From: Biformimicrobium ophioploci | Lineage (GTDB): Bacteria > Pseudomonadota > Gammaproteobacteria > Pseudomonadales > Cellvibrionaceae | NCBI RefSeq assembly: GCF_030270605.1 | Contig: NZ_BSYJ01000005.1 | Span: 186,001 to 250,000, forward strand | Direction of reading: 5' to 3' | Length of the DNA: 64,000 nt | Shown: positions 1-9,938 of the stretch, in pieces | Layout: the number at the start of each line of letters is the position of its first letter | Numbering within the stretch: position 1 is the first letter of the stretch | Program-made: the position numbers and the translations under genes | Notes under the pieces: generated by a model | Database searches by the model: none | What the model was told of the DNA's origin: nothing | The model's input: only the letters and a program-made list of their open reading frames with translations

Positions 1-893
1 CATTGCTGTCGCGCTGCCGGGTTTATGTGCTGCGCAAGATCGAGTCCGGGGCGCTGGTCAATCTGCTGCAGCGTGCAGTGCAGCAGGATCAGTCACTGAA
101 AGATGCGAACATCTCCGTCACCGAGGAAACGCTGGAGCGCATAGCGAATGCGGCAGACGGTGATGCCCGCACAGCACTGAACTTGTTGGAGATCGCTTCG
201 GATCTCGCGCCTGCGTCAGGCGACAAGCGTGTCATTGACGAGGCCGTACTCTCCGAAGTGATGCAGGCGGATGTGCGGCGCTTCGACAAGGGTGGAGATT
301 ATTTTTACGACCAGATATCCGCCATGCACAAGGCGGTCAGGGGCTCCAGTCCGGATGGTGCCCTGTACTGGTTTGCGCGCATGCTCGATGGCGGCTGTGA
401 TCCGCTCTACATCGCTCGTCGTGTGGTACGCATGGCCACGGAGGACATCGGCAATGCAGACCCGCGCGCATTGCAGCTGGCTCTGAATGCCTGGGAGTGC
501 CAGGAGCGCCTGGGCAGCCCGGAGGGTGAACTGGCTATTGCGCAGGCGCTGGCATACATCGCCGTCGCTCCCAAGAGCAATGCCGTCTACTCAGCCTACA
601 AAAGTCTGCGGGCGGATGTGGCCAGCATGCCCGGTTATGATGTGCCGGAGCACCTGCGCAATGCGCCCACCAAGCTGGCGAAGTCCCTCGGTCACGGTGC
701 CGAGTACCGCTATGCGCACGATGAACCGGAAGCCTACGCCGCGGGCGAATGCTACCTGCCAGAAGAGATTGCCGGGCAACGCTGGTACGAGCCTGTGCCG
801 CGGGGCCTGGAGATCAAGATCCGCGAGAAGCTGGCGCACCTGGCGGAGCTGGATGCTGCGAGTACCCAGCGGCGCTACGAGGATGAGGGGTAG
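1..893 (+). CDS. rarA: Replication-associated recombination protein A, 3' part
   Basis: C-terminal ~297 residues of a RarA/MgsA-type AAA+ ATPase. The reading frame is open to the left edge, so the Walker A and B motifs lie outside the window and the apparent TTG at base 3 is not a real start. What is visible is the last part of the ATPase module (an SRC..V....L arginine-finger-like segment at the very start) and the C-terminal tetramerisation region with the family's conserved ARRVVRMATEDIGNADP stretch. Family knowledge: RarA acts at stalled replication forks and on single-stranded DNA gaps. The stop codon is three bases before the crcB start, so the two are probably cotranscribed. The order rarA-crcB-serS-cysG is common in Pseudomonas relatives. 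Confidence 0.93.
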   Translation, partial: LLSRCRVYVLRKIESGALVNLLQRAVQQDQSLKDANISVTEETLERIANAADGDARTALNLLEIASDLAPASGDKRVIDEAVLSEVMQADVRRFDKGGDYFYDQISAMHKAVRGSSPDGALYWFARMLDGGCDPLYIARRVVRMATEDIGNADPRALQLALNAWECQERLGSPEGELAIAQALAYIAVAPKSNAVYSAYKSLRADVASMPGYDVPEHLRNAPTKLAKSLGHGAEYRYAHDEPEAYAAGECYLPEEIAGQRWYEPVPRGLEIKIREKLAHLAELDAASTQRRYEDEG

Positions 894-896
894 GGT

Positions 897-1271
897 ATGC
901 AGCTGCTTGCAATCGCATTGGGTGGTGCGCTGGGAGCCCTGTTACGACACGCCGTTACGGTCTGGTCCTATGGCGTGTGGGGGGCCAAGTTCCCGCTTGG
1001 CACCCTGCTGGTTAATACTGTCGGGTCATTTTTTATAGGGCTGTGCTATGTCCTGATTGTCGAAAAGGGACTGCTCCCGCAGGAACTGCGGTTGATACTA
1101 ATGACCGGCTTTTTTGGCGCCCTGACAACTTTCTCCACCTATTCCCTAGAAACCCTGCTTCTGTGGCACAATGGCCAACCTTATCTGGCCTTGGCCTACC
1201 TGATACTGACCCTGATACTTTGCCTGGCGGCCACTGGTCTGGCGCTATGGCTGGGGTTCAAATATTTCTAA
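897..1271 (+). CDS. crcB: Fluoride exporter CrcB/Fluc
   Basis: 124-residue, very hydrophobic protein with four predicted membrane helices, the usual size for the Fluc fluoride channel. Visible signatures are the N-terminal GGALGALLRH loop, the NTVGSFFIGL segment of helix 2 and the GFFGALTTFSTYS loop that lines the pore and binds the central sodium. Family knowledge: it assembles as an antiparallel dimer in the inner membrane and lets fluoride leave the cell. The start follows the rarA stop by three bases, so it is translated from the rarA message. There is no room for a fluoride riboswitch in front of it. Confidence 0.95.
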   Translation: MQLLAIALGGALGALLRHAVTVWSYGVWGAKFPLGTLLVNTVGSFFIGLCYVLIVEKGLLPQELRLILMTGFFGALTTFSTYSLETLLLWHNGQPYLALAYLILTLILCLAATGLALWLGFKYF

Positions 1272-2567
<1,296 letters not shown>

Positions 2568-2649
2568 ACCGCCCAAAGAAGAATACCCCTGAGCAGGCCG
2601 GGACACGCAGCGCCCGGCCGCCTCTCTCCTTGTACGGCAGGAAGCCTGA

Positions 2650-4041
2650 ATGCGTTATCTCCCCATTGCCTTTGATGTTGCCGGCAGGAAGTGCCTGATT
2701 GTCGGTGGTGGCTCGACGGCCCTGCGCAAGGCTCGGCTGCTGCAGAAAGCCTCGGCCGCGATCCACGTGGTCGCCCCGGAAGTTAAGACCGAACTCGCGG
2801 ATATCGCAGCATCCTCCGGGGGTGGCGTTGCAGTGCGCACGTATCGCAGCGCAGACCTCGCAGACTCAACCCTGGTCATTGCAGCTACGGCAGATACCGC
2901 GCTGAATGAGCAGGTGGCTGTAGAAGCCAAACGTGCCGGCACTCCCGTCAATGTGGTTGACCAACCCGCACTCTGTACCTTTACCTTTCCTTCGATGGTA
3001 GAGCGCGGGCCGCTGGCCGTTGGTATCAGTAGCGGTGGCAGTGCGCCGGTGTTGGCGCGCAAGATCCGCGCAGAACTGGAGACACAGCTATCACCATCGC
3101 TCGGGGAGCTGGCCGAGCTATGCGACCGTTACCGCCCCGAAGTAAAAGCCCGCTTGCCGGAAAACGCGCGCCGCGCATTCTGGGAAGCCGTGATCCATGG
3201 CGAGGTCGCGGCGCTGGTGGAGCGCGGCGATTCAGTCGCTGCCAGCGCGCAACTGGAACGCATGCTTGAGCAGGCGGCATCCGGTGCGCCCAACCCTGGC
3301 GAGGTATACCTTGTAGGCGCGGGACCCGGCGACCCGGACCTGTTGACGTTCCGTGCGCTGCGGTTGATGCAGCAGGCAGATGTGGTGCTCTATGATCGGC
3401 TCGTGTCCGATCAAGTCATGGAGCTTGTGCGACGCGACGCGGACCGAATCTACGTGGGCAAGAAAAAAGCCTTTCACGCTGTGCCGCAGGACGACATCAA
3501 CCAGTTGCTTGTGGACCTGGCGAAAGAGGGCAAGCGGGTACTCCGGCTCAAGGGCGGCGATCCGTTTATCTTCGGCCGTGGCGGCGAGGAAATCGACAAG
3601 CTGGCGCAGGCCGGCATCCCGTTCCAGGTTGTGCCCGGCATCACTGCAGCAGCCGGCTGTGCCAGCTACGCCGGCATTCCCCTGACACATCGCGACCACG
3701 CGCAATCAGTACGTTTTATCACGGGGCACCTGAAGGAAGGTGAGCTGGCACTGCCATGGGTAGAGCTGGCGAGTCCCGGTCAGACCCTGGTGTTCTATAT
3801 GGGCCTGACTGGTCTCGAAATTATCTGCGGCCAGCTGATTGAGCACGGTATGCCGGCGCATACCCCGATTGCAGTTATCGAAAAGGGCACCACACGACAG
3901 CAGCGGGTGGTCATAGGGACGCTCGCGGACATGCCCCGGCGGGTAGTCGAAGAAGAGGTTTCCGCGCCAGCCCTGACTATTATCGGTGGCGTGGTACGCC
4001 TCCACGATACTCTCAACTGGTATTCGCCGGCCCTGGACTGA
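2650..4041 (+). CDS. cysG: Siroheme synthase, fused CysG
   Basis: 463 residues with the full CysG fusion. Residues 1-~210 are the NAD-dependent precorrin-2 dehydrogenase/ferrochelatase part (GGG dinucleotide loop at 19-21, Asp104 in VVDQP, Ser128 in GISSGGS, the position phosphorylated in Salmonella CysG). From ~217 comes the S-adenosylmethionine uroporphyrinogen III methyltransferase, opening with [15 protein letters not shown] and containing the [13 protein letters not shown] motif. It makes siroheme, the cofactor of assimilatory sulfite and nitrite reductases. It lies 82 bases after serS, probably in the same operon. Two in-frame functional modules are intact; nothing unusual. Confidence 0.97.
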   Translation: MRYLPIAFDVAGRKCLIVGGGSTALRKARLLQKASAAIHVVAPEVKTELADIAASSGGGVAVRTYRSADLADSTLVIAATADTALNEQVAVEAKRAGTPVNVVDQPALCTFTFPSMVERGPLAVGISSGGSAPVLARKIRAELETQLSPSLGELAELCDRYRPEVKARLPENARRAFWEAVIHGEVAALVERGDSVAASAQLERMLEQAASGAPNPGEVYLVGAGPGDPDLLTFRALRLMQQADVVLYDRLVSDQVMELVRRDADRIYVGKKKAFHAVPQDDINQLLVDLAKEGKRVLRLKGGDPFIFGRGGEEIDKLAQAGIPFQVVPGITAAAGCASYAGIPLTHRDHAQSVRFITGHLKEGELALPWVELASPGQTLVFYMGLTGLEIICGQLIEHGMPAHTPIAVIEKGTTRQQRVVIGTLADMPRRVVEEEVSAPALTIIGGVVRLHDTLNWYSPALD

Positions 4042-4064
4042 AGCCGCCCCTGTACCACTGACAT

Positions 4065-4085
4065 GCGCTCAACAGGGGTGAGCGC
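4065..4085 (+). other. Hairpin downstream of cysG
   Basis: A 7-bp inverted repeat, GCGCTCA/TGAGCGC, with a 7-base loop, 24 bases after the cysG stop. There is no T-run behind it, so it is at best a weak or Rho-assisted 3' end. Confidence 0.3.
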
Positions 4086-4096
4086 GCTCGCCTTAC

Positions 4097-4102
4097 TATA
4101 AT
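4097..4102 (+). promoter_or_regulatory. Possible -10 box of the small membrane protein gene
   Basis: Perfect TATAAT 34 bases before the ATG at 4136. I see no convincing -35 hexamer at the right distance. Confidence 0.35.
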
Positions 4103-4135
4103 TGCCTCTACGGCCGTTGCTTGGTGGAGGTGAGG

Positions 4136-4402
4136 ATGTTTTTGGCGCTTATCCGGTTTTACGTCTCGGCACTGCCGTGTTTTTTTCGCCCGTTGGCAGG
4201 CGAGATTGTCCTACCCGATGACACCGACCCCCACCTGCGTCGCTATGGCGCCATCTACCGTACGCGCCGGCGCTGGGTTGGCCAGATCTGGCTCTTTGCC
4301 GCCATTCCGCTCCTGATGATCCCCGTGTTGCCGTTGCTGGTGGCCGCGTTGCTGGGGCTGACATTCCTTAGTCTCACTATCCTGGACGAGAGCGGGCAAT
4401 AG
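4136..4402 (+). CDS. Small membrane protein of unknown function
   Basis: 88 residues from the ATG at 4136, chosen because GGAGG lies five bases before it (an upstream in-frame TTG at 4121 would add five residues). The first third has an amphipathic/hydrophobic N-terminus (MFLALIRFYVSALP). Residues ~50-80 form a strongly hydrophobic segment rich in Leu, Ile and Pro that probably makes one or two membrane passes. The middle is basic and aromatic (YRTRRRWVGQIW). I do not recognise a family. It stands alone between cysG and the convergent acylase gene, with its own possible -10 box. Confidence 0.6.
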   Translation: MFLALIRFYVSALPCFFRPLAGEIVLPDDTDPHLRRYGAIYRTRRRWVGQIWLFAAIPLLMIPVLPLLVAALLGLTFLSLTILDESGQ

Positions 4403-4418
4403 CCCCTGACATACAGAA

Positions 4419-4438
4419 AGGGCGCCCGCAGGCGCCCT
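4419..4438. terminator. Hairpin between convergent genes
   Basis: Perfect 8-bp stem AGGGCGCC/GGCGCCCT with a CGCA loop between a plus-strand gene ending at 4402 and a minus-strand gene ending at 4459. No clear T-run on either strand, so its efficiency is uncertain. Confidence 0.5.
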
Positions 4439-4458
4439 GTATCCAAATACTGAGTGAC

Positions 4459-6828
4459 TTATCGTTCCGGTTTGAACACCAGTGTGTATGTCGCCTCCTG
4501 CTCCTTCAGCGGCGATGGCTTGCCCGCCGCCCAGTCTTCATGACCATTGCCAAAAAACGGTGACAGCGGGTTGGCGCTCTGGCCGGTAGCCATGTGGAAG
4601 ATGGCACTGTCTTCGCGCCCGGGTGAAACCACCATGCGCTGCGAGGCTCCGTGTTTCGGGGACTGGAAGCGAGGCATGTGGCTGTCGCCCGGGAGCGGGT
4701 CGGCAGGCATTGCTGTGAGCCAGTTGACCGGTGCAATTACCCGGCCGAGCGGGTGCTGGATCTGGGCAGTGTTCTGGACGCCCCAGGTACCCTGGGCCAG
4801 GGATCCATCCCTGGTGCGGATCTTGTCCAGGGCCTTGTCGAGTGCGGCCAGCTGCAGGGTTTCCCAGCTTTCGAAATCCGGATTGAGCAGGTGTGCCGGG
4901 CGCTGGGTGATCAGGTCCCAGACCGGGTACTCCATCTGCCGTTTCACTGAGCCGAACTCGAAGTCCGGAAGCTGCTTGCGCATATAGGTGACCACCGGTG
5001 CGGTGGCCATTTCGATCACCTCCAGGCGGAAGTTGCGCACAATACGGTAACCTGCGGAATCGCTCGATGCGCGGCTACCCCAGTTGGCAACCAGCTCGCG
5101 CGCCTCTGCGTAATTGTCACTCGATTGCGCATCCAGGAGCGACAACAGGTGCGCCTGCCAGCGCTGCAGGAACACAGCCCGGTCATCCAGCTGGATATCC
5201 AGCAGGCCCTGTTCATCAAAGCGCTCGCGCGCGAACAGGCCATCCCGGATTTGCTGCTGGCGCGCACCCAGTGCGTAACCGTGATCGCCCATCTTCCGCA
5301 GGAACTCGCCATCCATGGTCCGCGCATTGGCTGTCCAAATGCGGTGCGAGGGTGGGTTGTAGACGCGTGGCTGCTCGGATACATCGAGGTAACCGTCCCA
5401 GTACTTGTCTCCGTCCGCCCAGGATGTGCTGCGTGCACCGTCGAAACCGGCGCGTTTGGGGATGGCTCCGCCTACTGTCCAGCCGATGTTGCCGTTGGCA
5501 TCACCGACAACGAGGTTCTGGTGAGGGATGCCGAGCGTCGGCCCCAAATCCAGTGCTTCGCGGGTGCTTGAGACCTTTTCAAGGTTCAGCAGGTTGAGGT
5601 TTGCCCCGCGGCTGTCGTGCGCAACCCAGCGAAGCGCCAGCAGTTCACCGCGATGGTTCTCAGCAACCACCGGACCCCAGATGGTCTTTTTCACCGTGAG
5701 GGTCTCGGCATCCTGGCCCTTGACGGCAAGCTGCTCCTGTTCGAGTTCAAAAGGCCGGAAGCCGTCTGGTGTGCGGTATGTTTTGCCGTCGTCGCTCACC
5801 TCGAGCACAACCAGGTCTCCCCAGTCACCCATGGTGTTGGTGAAACCCCAGGCCACTTTACTGTTGGACCCAACCACCATGATCGGGCCGCCGGGCAGGG
5901 TGGCACCGCGCATTTCATTGGTGGTTCCGGGCACTGTCCAGCCGGCGCGATACCAGATGTTCGGTACGTTCAGCTCCAGGTGCATGTCGTCTGCGAGAAT
6001 GGCGCCGCCGTGGTCGGTTAAGGCGCCGCCGACAACCCAGTTATTGCTCCCGTAGACCTTGTCGTCGTTACCAAACGGTATATAGGCAATGTCATCACCA
6101 TCCTGCAGCAGCGCGGCAATCGGCGTGTCGGGCAGCGGCGCACCGGTGCGGGCATCACCGATCAGCGGTGCATCCCAGCGACCGCCCTCACGAAAGAAAA
6201 ACTGGTACAGATCTGTCGGCAACAGGTCCTCCAGCGCGGTATCGCGGAATTCATAGCTGGCCGTGGGGCTCTGCAGTGCCAGATACATACTGAAAATGGC
6301 CAGGCTGCTGTCCGCTTCGGTCCAGGGCGCTGGATCCTGTCCGAGCAGGGTGTACTCCCATGGCGCGCTGTCGAGGTCCGTCAGCCCCTGATTCACACCC
6401 TTCACGTAAGACTTGAGGATCTTGCGCTGTATCGCCGGCATGGCGTCCAGATTGCGCTCCGCCCGCGCACGGAACTGGTGAACCCGAATCTTGCGGTCGT
6501 GGGGCAGGGCGGCGGCGCCGACCAGCGCCGAAAGCTCCCCGGCCGAATTGCGGCGCAACAGGTCCATCTGGAAGAAGCGTTCCTGTGCGTGCAGGTATCC
6601 CAGGGCGAACGCACTGCTGTTGCGGTCTTCAGACTCAATGAAAGCGATACCCTGCGCATCGCGGGTAACTGTTGCCTCTGCCGGAATATCGGCGCTGGTA
6701 ATTTCCCCGTTCAGTTGGGGCAGGGAGCCGTGCAGGATGCTGTAGCCAGTGATCCCGACCAGCAAGAGGGCAGAAATAGTCACGAGGAGCAGGTAGGCCG
6801 GAAGCCGGCGTTTTTTCAGGACGGGCAT
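4459..6828 (-). CDS. Penicillin/acyl-homoserine-lactone acylase family protein
   Basis: 789 residues, the usual length of precursors of the penicillin amidase family (Ntn hydrolases). An N-terminal hydrophobic segment (residues ~11-33) acts as signal or anchor. The alpha region follows, then a VYGSNNWVVGG motif in which Ser261 is the expected autocatalytic cleavage site and N-terminal nucleophile of the beta chain. The downstream GGAILADDMHLELNVPNIWY segment is typical of the family. Members hydrolyse amide bonds of penicillins, acyl-homoserine lactones or lipopeptide and siderophore acyl chains in the periplasm; the substrate cannot be told from sequence. It is divergent from a TonB-dependent receptor, with 306 bp shared between them, which hints that the imported substrate is acylated (inference). 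Confidence 0.88.
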   Translation of the reverse strand: MPVLKKRRLPAYLLLVTISALLLVGITGYSILHGSLPQLNGEITSADIPAEATVTRDAQGIAFIESEDRNSSAFALGYLHAQERFFQMDLLRRNSAGELSALVGAAALPHDRKIRVHQFRARAERNLDAMPAIQRKILKSYVKGVNQGLTDLDSAPWEYTLLGQDPAPWTEADSSLAIFSMYLALQSPTASYEFRDTALEDLLPTDLYQFFFREGGRWDAPLIGDARTGAPLPDTPIAALLQDGDDIAYIPFGNDDKVYGSNNWVVGGALTDHGGAILADDMHLELNVPNIWYRAGWTVPGTTNEMRGATLPGGPIMVVGSNSKVAWGFTNTMGDWGDLVVLEVSDDGKTYRTPDGFRPFELEQEQLAVKGQDAETLTVKKTIWGPVVAENHRGELLALRWVAHDSRGANLNLLNLEKVSSTREALDLGPTLGIPHQNLVVGDANGNIGWTVGGAIPKRAGFDGARSTSWADGDKYWDGYLDVSEQPRVYNPPSHRIWTANARTMDGEFLRKMGDHGYALGARQQQIRDGLFARERFDEQGLLDIQLDDRAVFLQRWQAHLLSLLDAQSSDNYAEARELVANWGSRASSDSAGYRIVRNFRLEVIEMATAPVVTYMRKQLPDFEFGSVKRQMEYPVWDLITQRPAHLLNPDFESWETLQLAALDKALDKIRTRDGSLAQGTWGVQNTAQIQHPLGRVIAPVNWLTAMPADPLPGDSHMPRFQSPKHGASQRMVVSPGREDSAIFHMATGQSANPLSPFFGNGHEDWAAGKPSPLKEQEATYTLVFKPER

Positions 6829-6859
6829 GGACGGGTTCCTTTATTGTCGGCGATGCCTT

Positions 6860-6889
6860 CTAATACGGTTTGCGCAGTGAGGATATCAA
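6860..6889 (-). promoter_or_regulatory. Possible sigma-70 promoter of the acylase gene
   Basis: On the minus strand TTGATA (6884-6889) is followed after 18 bases by TATTAG (6860-6865), about 30 bases before the start codon. Matches are 5/6 and 4/6; only a candidate. Confidence 0.35.
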
Positions 6890-7011
6890 CTGGAGTACCA
6901 TTAAGTTGGTTAATTCGGGACGGCGCTCTGGTCCTTTATTAACCGGCTAAATAGAGTTTTGCGCCAGTAGACCTGACTAATGTGACAATGCGCATTTTAT
7001 TATGACCACAG

Positions 7012-7028
7012 GGTGGCCAAAGGTCACC
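7012..7028. promoter_or_regulatory. Operator-like palindrome before the TonB receptor
   Basis: GGTGGCCAAAGGTCACC: two 7-bp arms with one mismatch around AAA, 106 bp before the receptor ATG. The regulator is unknown. Confidence 0.35.
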
Positions 7029-7134
7029 GTCTGTGCTTTTATTCGTACCAAATTGCGAATACTATGCCGCCATCCGGCGTAACCTAAAACAACATAAATA
7101 CGCAGTGATATAACAACAAATACGCGAGGAAGCG

Positions 7135-9762
7135 ATGATGCAAGACGCCAAGTTTGCCGGCGTGAGCCGCAACTTTTCCAAGACCACACTCTCCATGGCC
7201 ATTGGCTTCGCCACCGCCATCAGTGGATCCGCCTACGCCGCAGAAATCGAAGAAGTGGTGGTAACCGCCCAGAAACGTGCGGAAAACCTGCAGGAAGTAC
7301 CGATCGCTATTTCCGCCTTCACCGGTGAAGGCATTCAGGATATGGGCGCTCAGAACCTCACCGACCTGGGTAAATTCACCCCGGGCGTTGAGATGAACAA
7401 TGACACTCCGCTGCAGCCGACCTACAGCATCCGTGGTATTGAGACCGGTGACTTCACCGTTGGTTCCGACCCGGCTGTTGCTGTTTACGTTGACGGCGTA
7501 TACGCCGGTCGTGGCGCAGGTGCAGAAGTACCGCTGGCTGACCTCGAGCGTGTTGAAATCCTGAAGGGCCCGCAGGGCACCCTGTTTGGCCGTAACGCTA
7601 CCGGTGGCGCGATCCACCTGATCAGCAAAAAGCCGCAGGACGAGAATTCTTTTGAGTCCACAGTTTCCGTTGGTAACTATGGCCGTGTTAACACCGACAT
7701 CATCGCCAACTCCGCGCTGACTGATAACGCTTTCCTGCGCCTGAGCGCCAGCACCAAGAAGCGTGACAGCTGGGCTGACAATGTTGCGAACGATTTCACC
7801 GTTGGTAACCACGACACCCAGACCTACCGTGCAAGCCTGCTGTTCGAACCGACCCAGGACACCGAAGTTCTTTGGCGTGCCTATTACGGCGTAATGGACC
7901 AGGGCAGCGCGCTGCGCAGCGTAGTGGTTCCTGAACTCCAGGCCATCGACGGCTCCGATCCGATGGGCGACTACGCACTGGACAGCCCGACTGTAGAAGA
8001 TCGTGACAGCTTCGGCACCTCCCTGAGCGTAACGCACGACTTCGAGAACGTGACCTTCACCTCCATCACGTCCTTCAGCAAGTTTGACGCTGTGCTGGAG
8101 CAGGATGAAGACGGTACCGCAAACCCGGACTACTACTTCTGGTCTTCCAATACTGACGAGCAGGAGCAGTTCTCCCAGGAATTCCGCCTGAATGGTGCGA
8201 CCGATTCCCTCAAGTGGACCCTCGGCGCTTCTTACTCCCAGGAAGAGCTGGAACACACCACTTTTGCCGAGTTTACTTCCGGCTCCCTGGAATCCTTCGC
8301 AGTTTACGAAGGTATCAAGGCTGCAACCGCTGGCATGGGTCTGACCCAGTCCCAGCAGGAGTCCATGGCCGTTCAGCAGCGTGAGCTGATGAAGATGGCA
8401 GGCCTCGAAGGTGCCGCGATCTCCACCTTTGTTTACGACCTGCTGGCGAGCTCCGGCATCCTGGATGCAGCGATCAACCCGACTCTGGCTGCCAATGGCC
8501 TGGGCATGCTGACCGCATCCGGCAACCTGAGCCGCGACGACATGATTGCCGTACTGATGCAGGGCATCCAGCCGTGGGTCCAGTCTGACGCCAAGTGGAA
8601 AGAAGACGTATTCAACGCGGGCGACTACCGCTCTACCGCTGTGTACGGTGACTTCACCTGGTCTGTAACCGAGGCCATGGATATCACCTTCGGTGCGCGT
8701 TACACCTACGACGAAAAAGACTTCAGCGTTGTTACCGCCTACCAGAACGCACTGCCGCTGATGGGCATGGGCAACGTTGGCCTGACCGGCAACGTCACCC
8801 TGGCTGATGGTTCCGTGGTTCCTGTTTCCGCTCTGGTTGCAGGTGGCATGCTGCCGCCGGCTATCCCGATGGGCCTGAACACCCAGCTGCCGATGGGCCT
8901 GGCGTTCTTCAATAATGGCAACCCGTCCCTGAACTCTGACGCCGATGGCGGCATCAGTGACAGCTGGGAAGACCTGTCCGGTCGTCTGGTTGTTGACTAC
9001 CGTTGGAACGATGACGTAATGACTTACGCATCTGTTTCCACTGGCTTCAAGGCAGGCGGTTTCAACTCCCTGAACTTTGGTCCGGGTGTTGACCAGTCCT
9101 TCGACCAGGAAAACGTCACCAACTACGAAGCCGGTATCAAGTCCAGCCTGTTTGACAACAGTGTTCGCCTGAACGCGTCTGTGTACTTCTACGAGTACGA
9201 GAACCTGCAGACCCTGGACCTGGTTGGTACCCCGATCCCGAGCTACAACCTGCGTAACGGTGATGCCGAAGGCCTGGGTGGTGAAATCGAAATGCAGTGG
9301 GCTGTAACCGATAACTTCTTCGTTGCCGGTAACTACTCCTACCTGGACACCGAGTTCACCCGTTACCAGATCATCGAAGCGATCGGTGAAACCGAAGCTG
9401 ACTCCAAGGTTGGTCAGCCGCGTGTAGGTACGCCGGAGCACAAGTTCAACATCATGGGTGAATACACCGTTGACCTGGCTTCTGGCGATATGCTGAAACT
9501 GCGTGCGGATTACAACTGGACTGACGAGCGTGTTGGCTCCATCACTGACGCTGCGCGTATCATCGAGGACTACCAGCTGCTGAACCTGCGTGCTGGCTGG
9601 ACTTCCGCGAGCGATCGCTACTCTGCTTCCCTGTGGGTACAGAACGCGACCGACGAGGAAATCTACGGTGGCATCGGCGGCACAGGCGCTGCAATCGGTT
9701 CCTCCCCGGCATGGCGCTACATGCCACGCACCTACGGTGCAGACTTCACTGTTCGCTTCTAA
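7135..9762 (+). CDS. TonB-dependent outer-membrane receptor with large extra loops
   Basis: 875 residues. A signal peptide ends near AYAA-E37. It is followed at once by a TonB-box-like EIEEVVVTAQKRAENLQEVP segment, the plug domain (SIRGIE, VAVYVDGVY, LERVEILKGPQGTLFGRNATGGAIHLISK) and a beta-barrel ending in the aromatic C-terminus TFGADFTVRF-like strand (last residue Phe). Compared with usual receptors of this type, residues ~381-495 look like an inserted helical, Gly/Met/Gln-rich stretch and ~541-614 like a second insert rich in Met, Pro and Gly; both would sit in extracellular loops. Codon use is strongly biased to CTG, GGT, CGT and AAC, as in highly expressed genes. AGGAAG is placed seven bases before the ATG at 7135. 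The substrate is unknown; the divergent acylase suggests an acylated compound (inference). Confidence 0.92.
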   Translation: MMQDAKFAGVSRNFSKTTLSMAIGFATAISGSAYAAEIEEVVVTAQKRAENLQEVPIAISAFTGEGIQDMGAQNLTDLGKFTPGVEMNNDTPLQPTYSIRGIETGDFTVGSDPAVAVYVDGVYAGRGAGAEVPLADLERVEILKGPQGTLFGRNATGGAIHLISKKPQDENSFESTVSVGNYGRVNTDIIANSALTDNAFLRLSASTKKRDSWADNVANDFTVGNHDTQTYRASLLFEPTQDTEVLWRAYYGVMDQGSALRSVVVPELQAIDGSDPMGDYALDSPTVEDRDSFGTSLSVTHDFENVTFTSITSFSKFDAVLEQDEDGTANPDYYFWSSNTDEQEQFSQEFRLNGATDSLKWTLGASYSQEELEHTTFAEFTSGSLESFAVYEGIKAATAGMGLTQSQQESMAVQQRELMKMAGLEGAAISTFVYDLLASSGILDAAINPTLAANGLGMLTASGNLSRDDMIAVLMQGIQPWVQSDAKWKEDVFNAGDYRSTAVYGDFTWSVTEAMDITFGARYTYDEKDFSVVTAYQNALPLMGMGNVGLTGNVTLADGSVVPVSALVAGGMLPPAIPMGLNTQLPMGLAFFNNGNPSLNSDADGGISDSWEDLSGRLVVDYRWNDDVMTYASVSTGFKAGGFNSLNFGPGVDQSFDQENVTNYEAGIKSSLFDNSVRLNASVYFYEYENLQTLDLVGTPIPSYNLRNGDAEGLGGEIEMQWAVTDNFFVAGNYSYLDTEFTRYQIIEAIGETEADSKVGQPRVGTPEHKFNIMGEYTVDLASGDMLKLRADYNWTDERVGSITDAARIIEDYQLLNLRAGWTSASDRYSASLWVQNATDEEIYGGIGGTGAAIGSSPAWRYMPRTYGADFTVRF

Positions 9763-9785
9763 GCAAGCAGCCTGAAGAAGAAAAA

Positions 9786-9812
9786 GGTCGGCCTGGTGCC
9801 GGCCTTTTTTTT
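9786..9812 (+). terminator. Rho-independent terminator of the TonB receptor
   Basis: GGTCGGC/GCCGGCC stem with one G-U pair (9786-9792 and 9798-9804) and a run of eight T. An A-run in front could extend the stem. Confidence 0.88.
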
Positions 9813-9938
9813 GCGCCGCGAAAATGTATCAGGCGGCAACTGGCGCCAGAATTAGTGCGCCAGCACCCGGAGGCCGGGGCAGGGCGCGCACCCTTGCGTT
9901 ATGCTGCGGAGATCATTGAAAGCTTTCAGGTTTACCAG

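Larger units (their letters stand above)
6829..7134. other. Divergent promoter region, acylase / TonB receptor
   Basis: 306 bp without a gene. It holds a possible acylase promoter (6860-6889), an operator-like palindrome (7012-7028), a 7-bp inverted repeat GGTTAAT/ATTAACC at 6908-6914/6938-6944, and a short ATTCG/CGAAT repeat at 7041-7045/7056-7060. Confidence 0.6.

Noticed and set aside
1-10. TTG at base 3 as a start of rarA
   Set aside because: The protein is the C-terminal part of a longer family and the frame is open to the edge.
894-896. Fluoride riboswitch before crcB
   Set aside because: Only three bases separate rarA and crcB, so there is no room for the aptamer.
7084-9441. A 785-codon open frame on the minus strand, antisense to the TonB receptor
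   Set aside because: Its amino acids look like the reverse of the receptor's strong codon bias. No domain, no ribosome binding site, and long antisense frames are common opposite highly biased genes.
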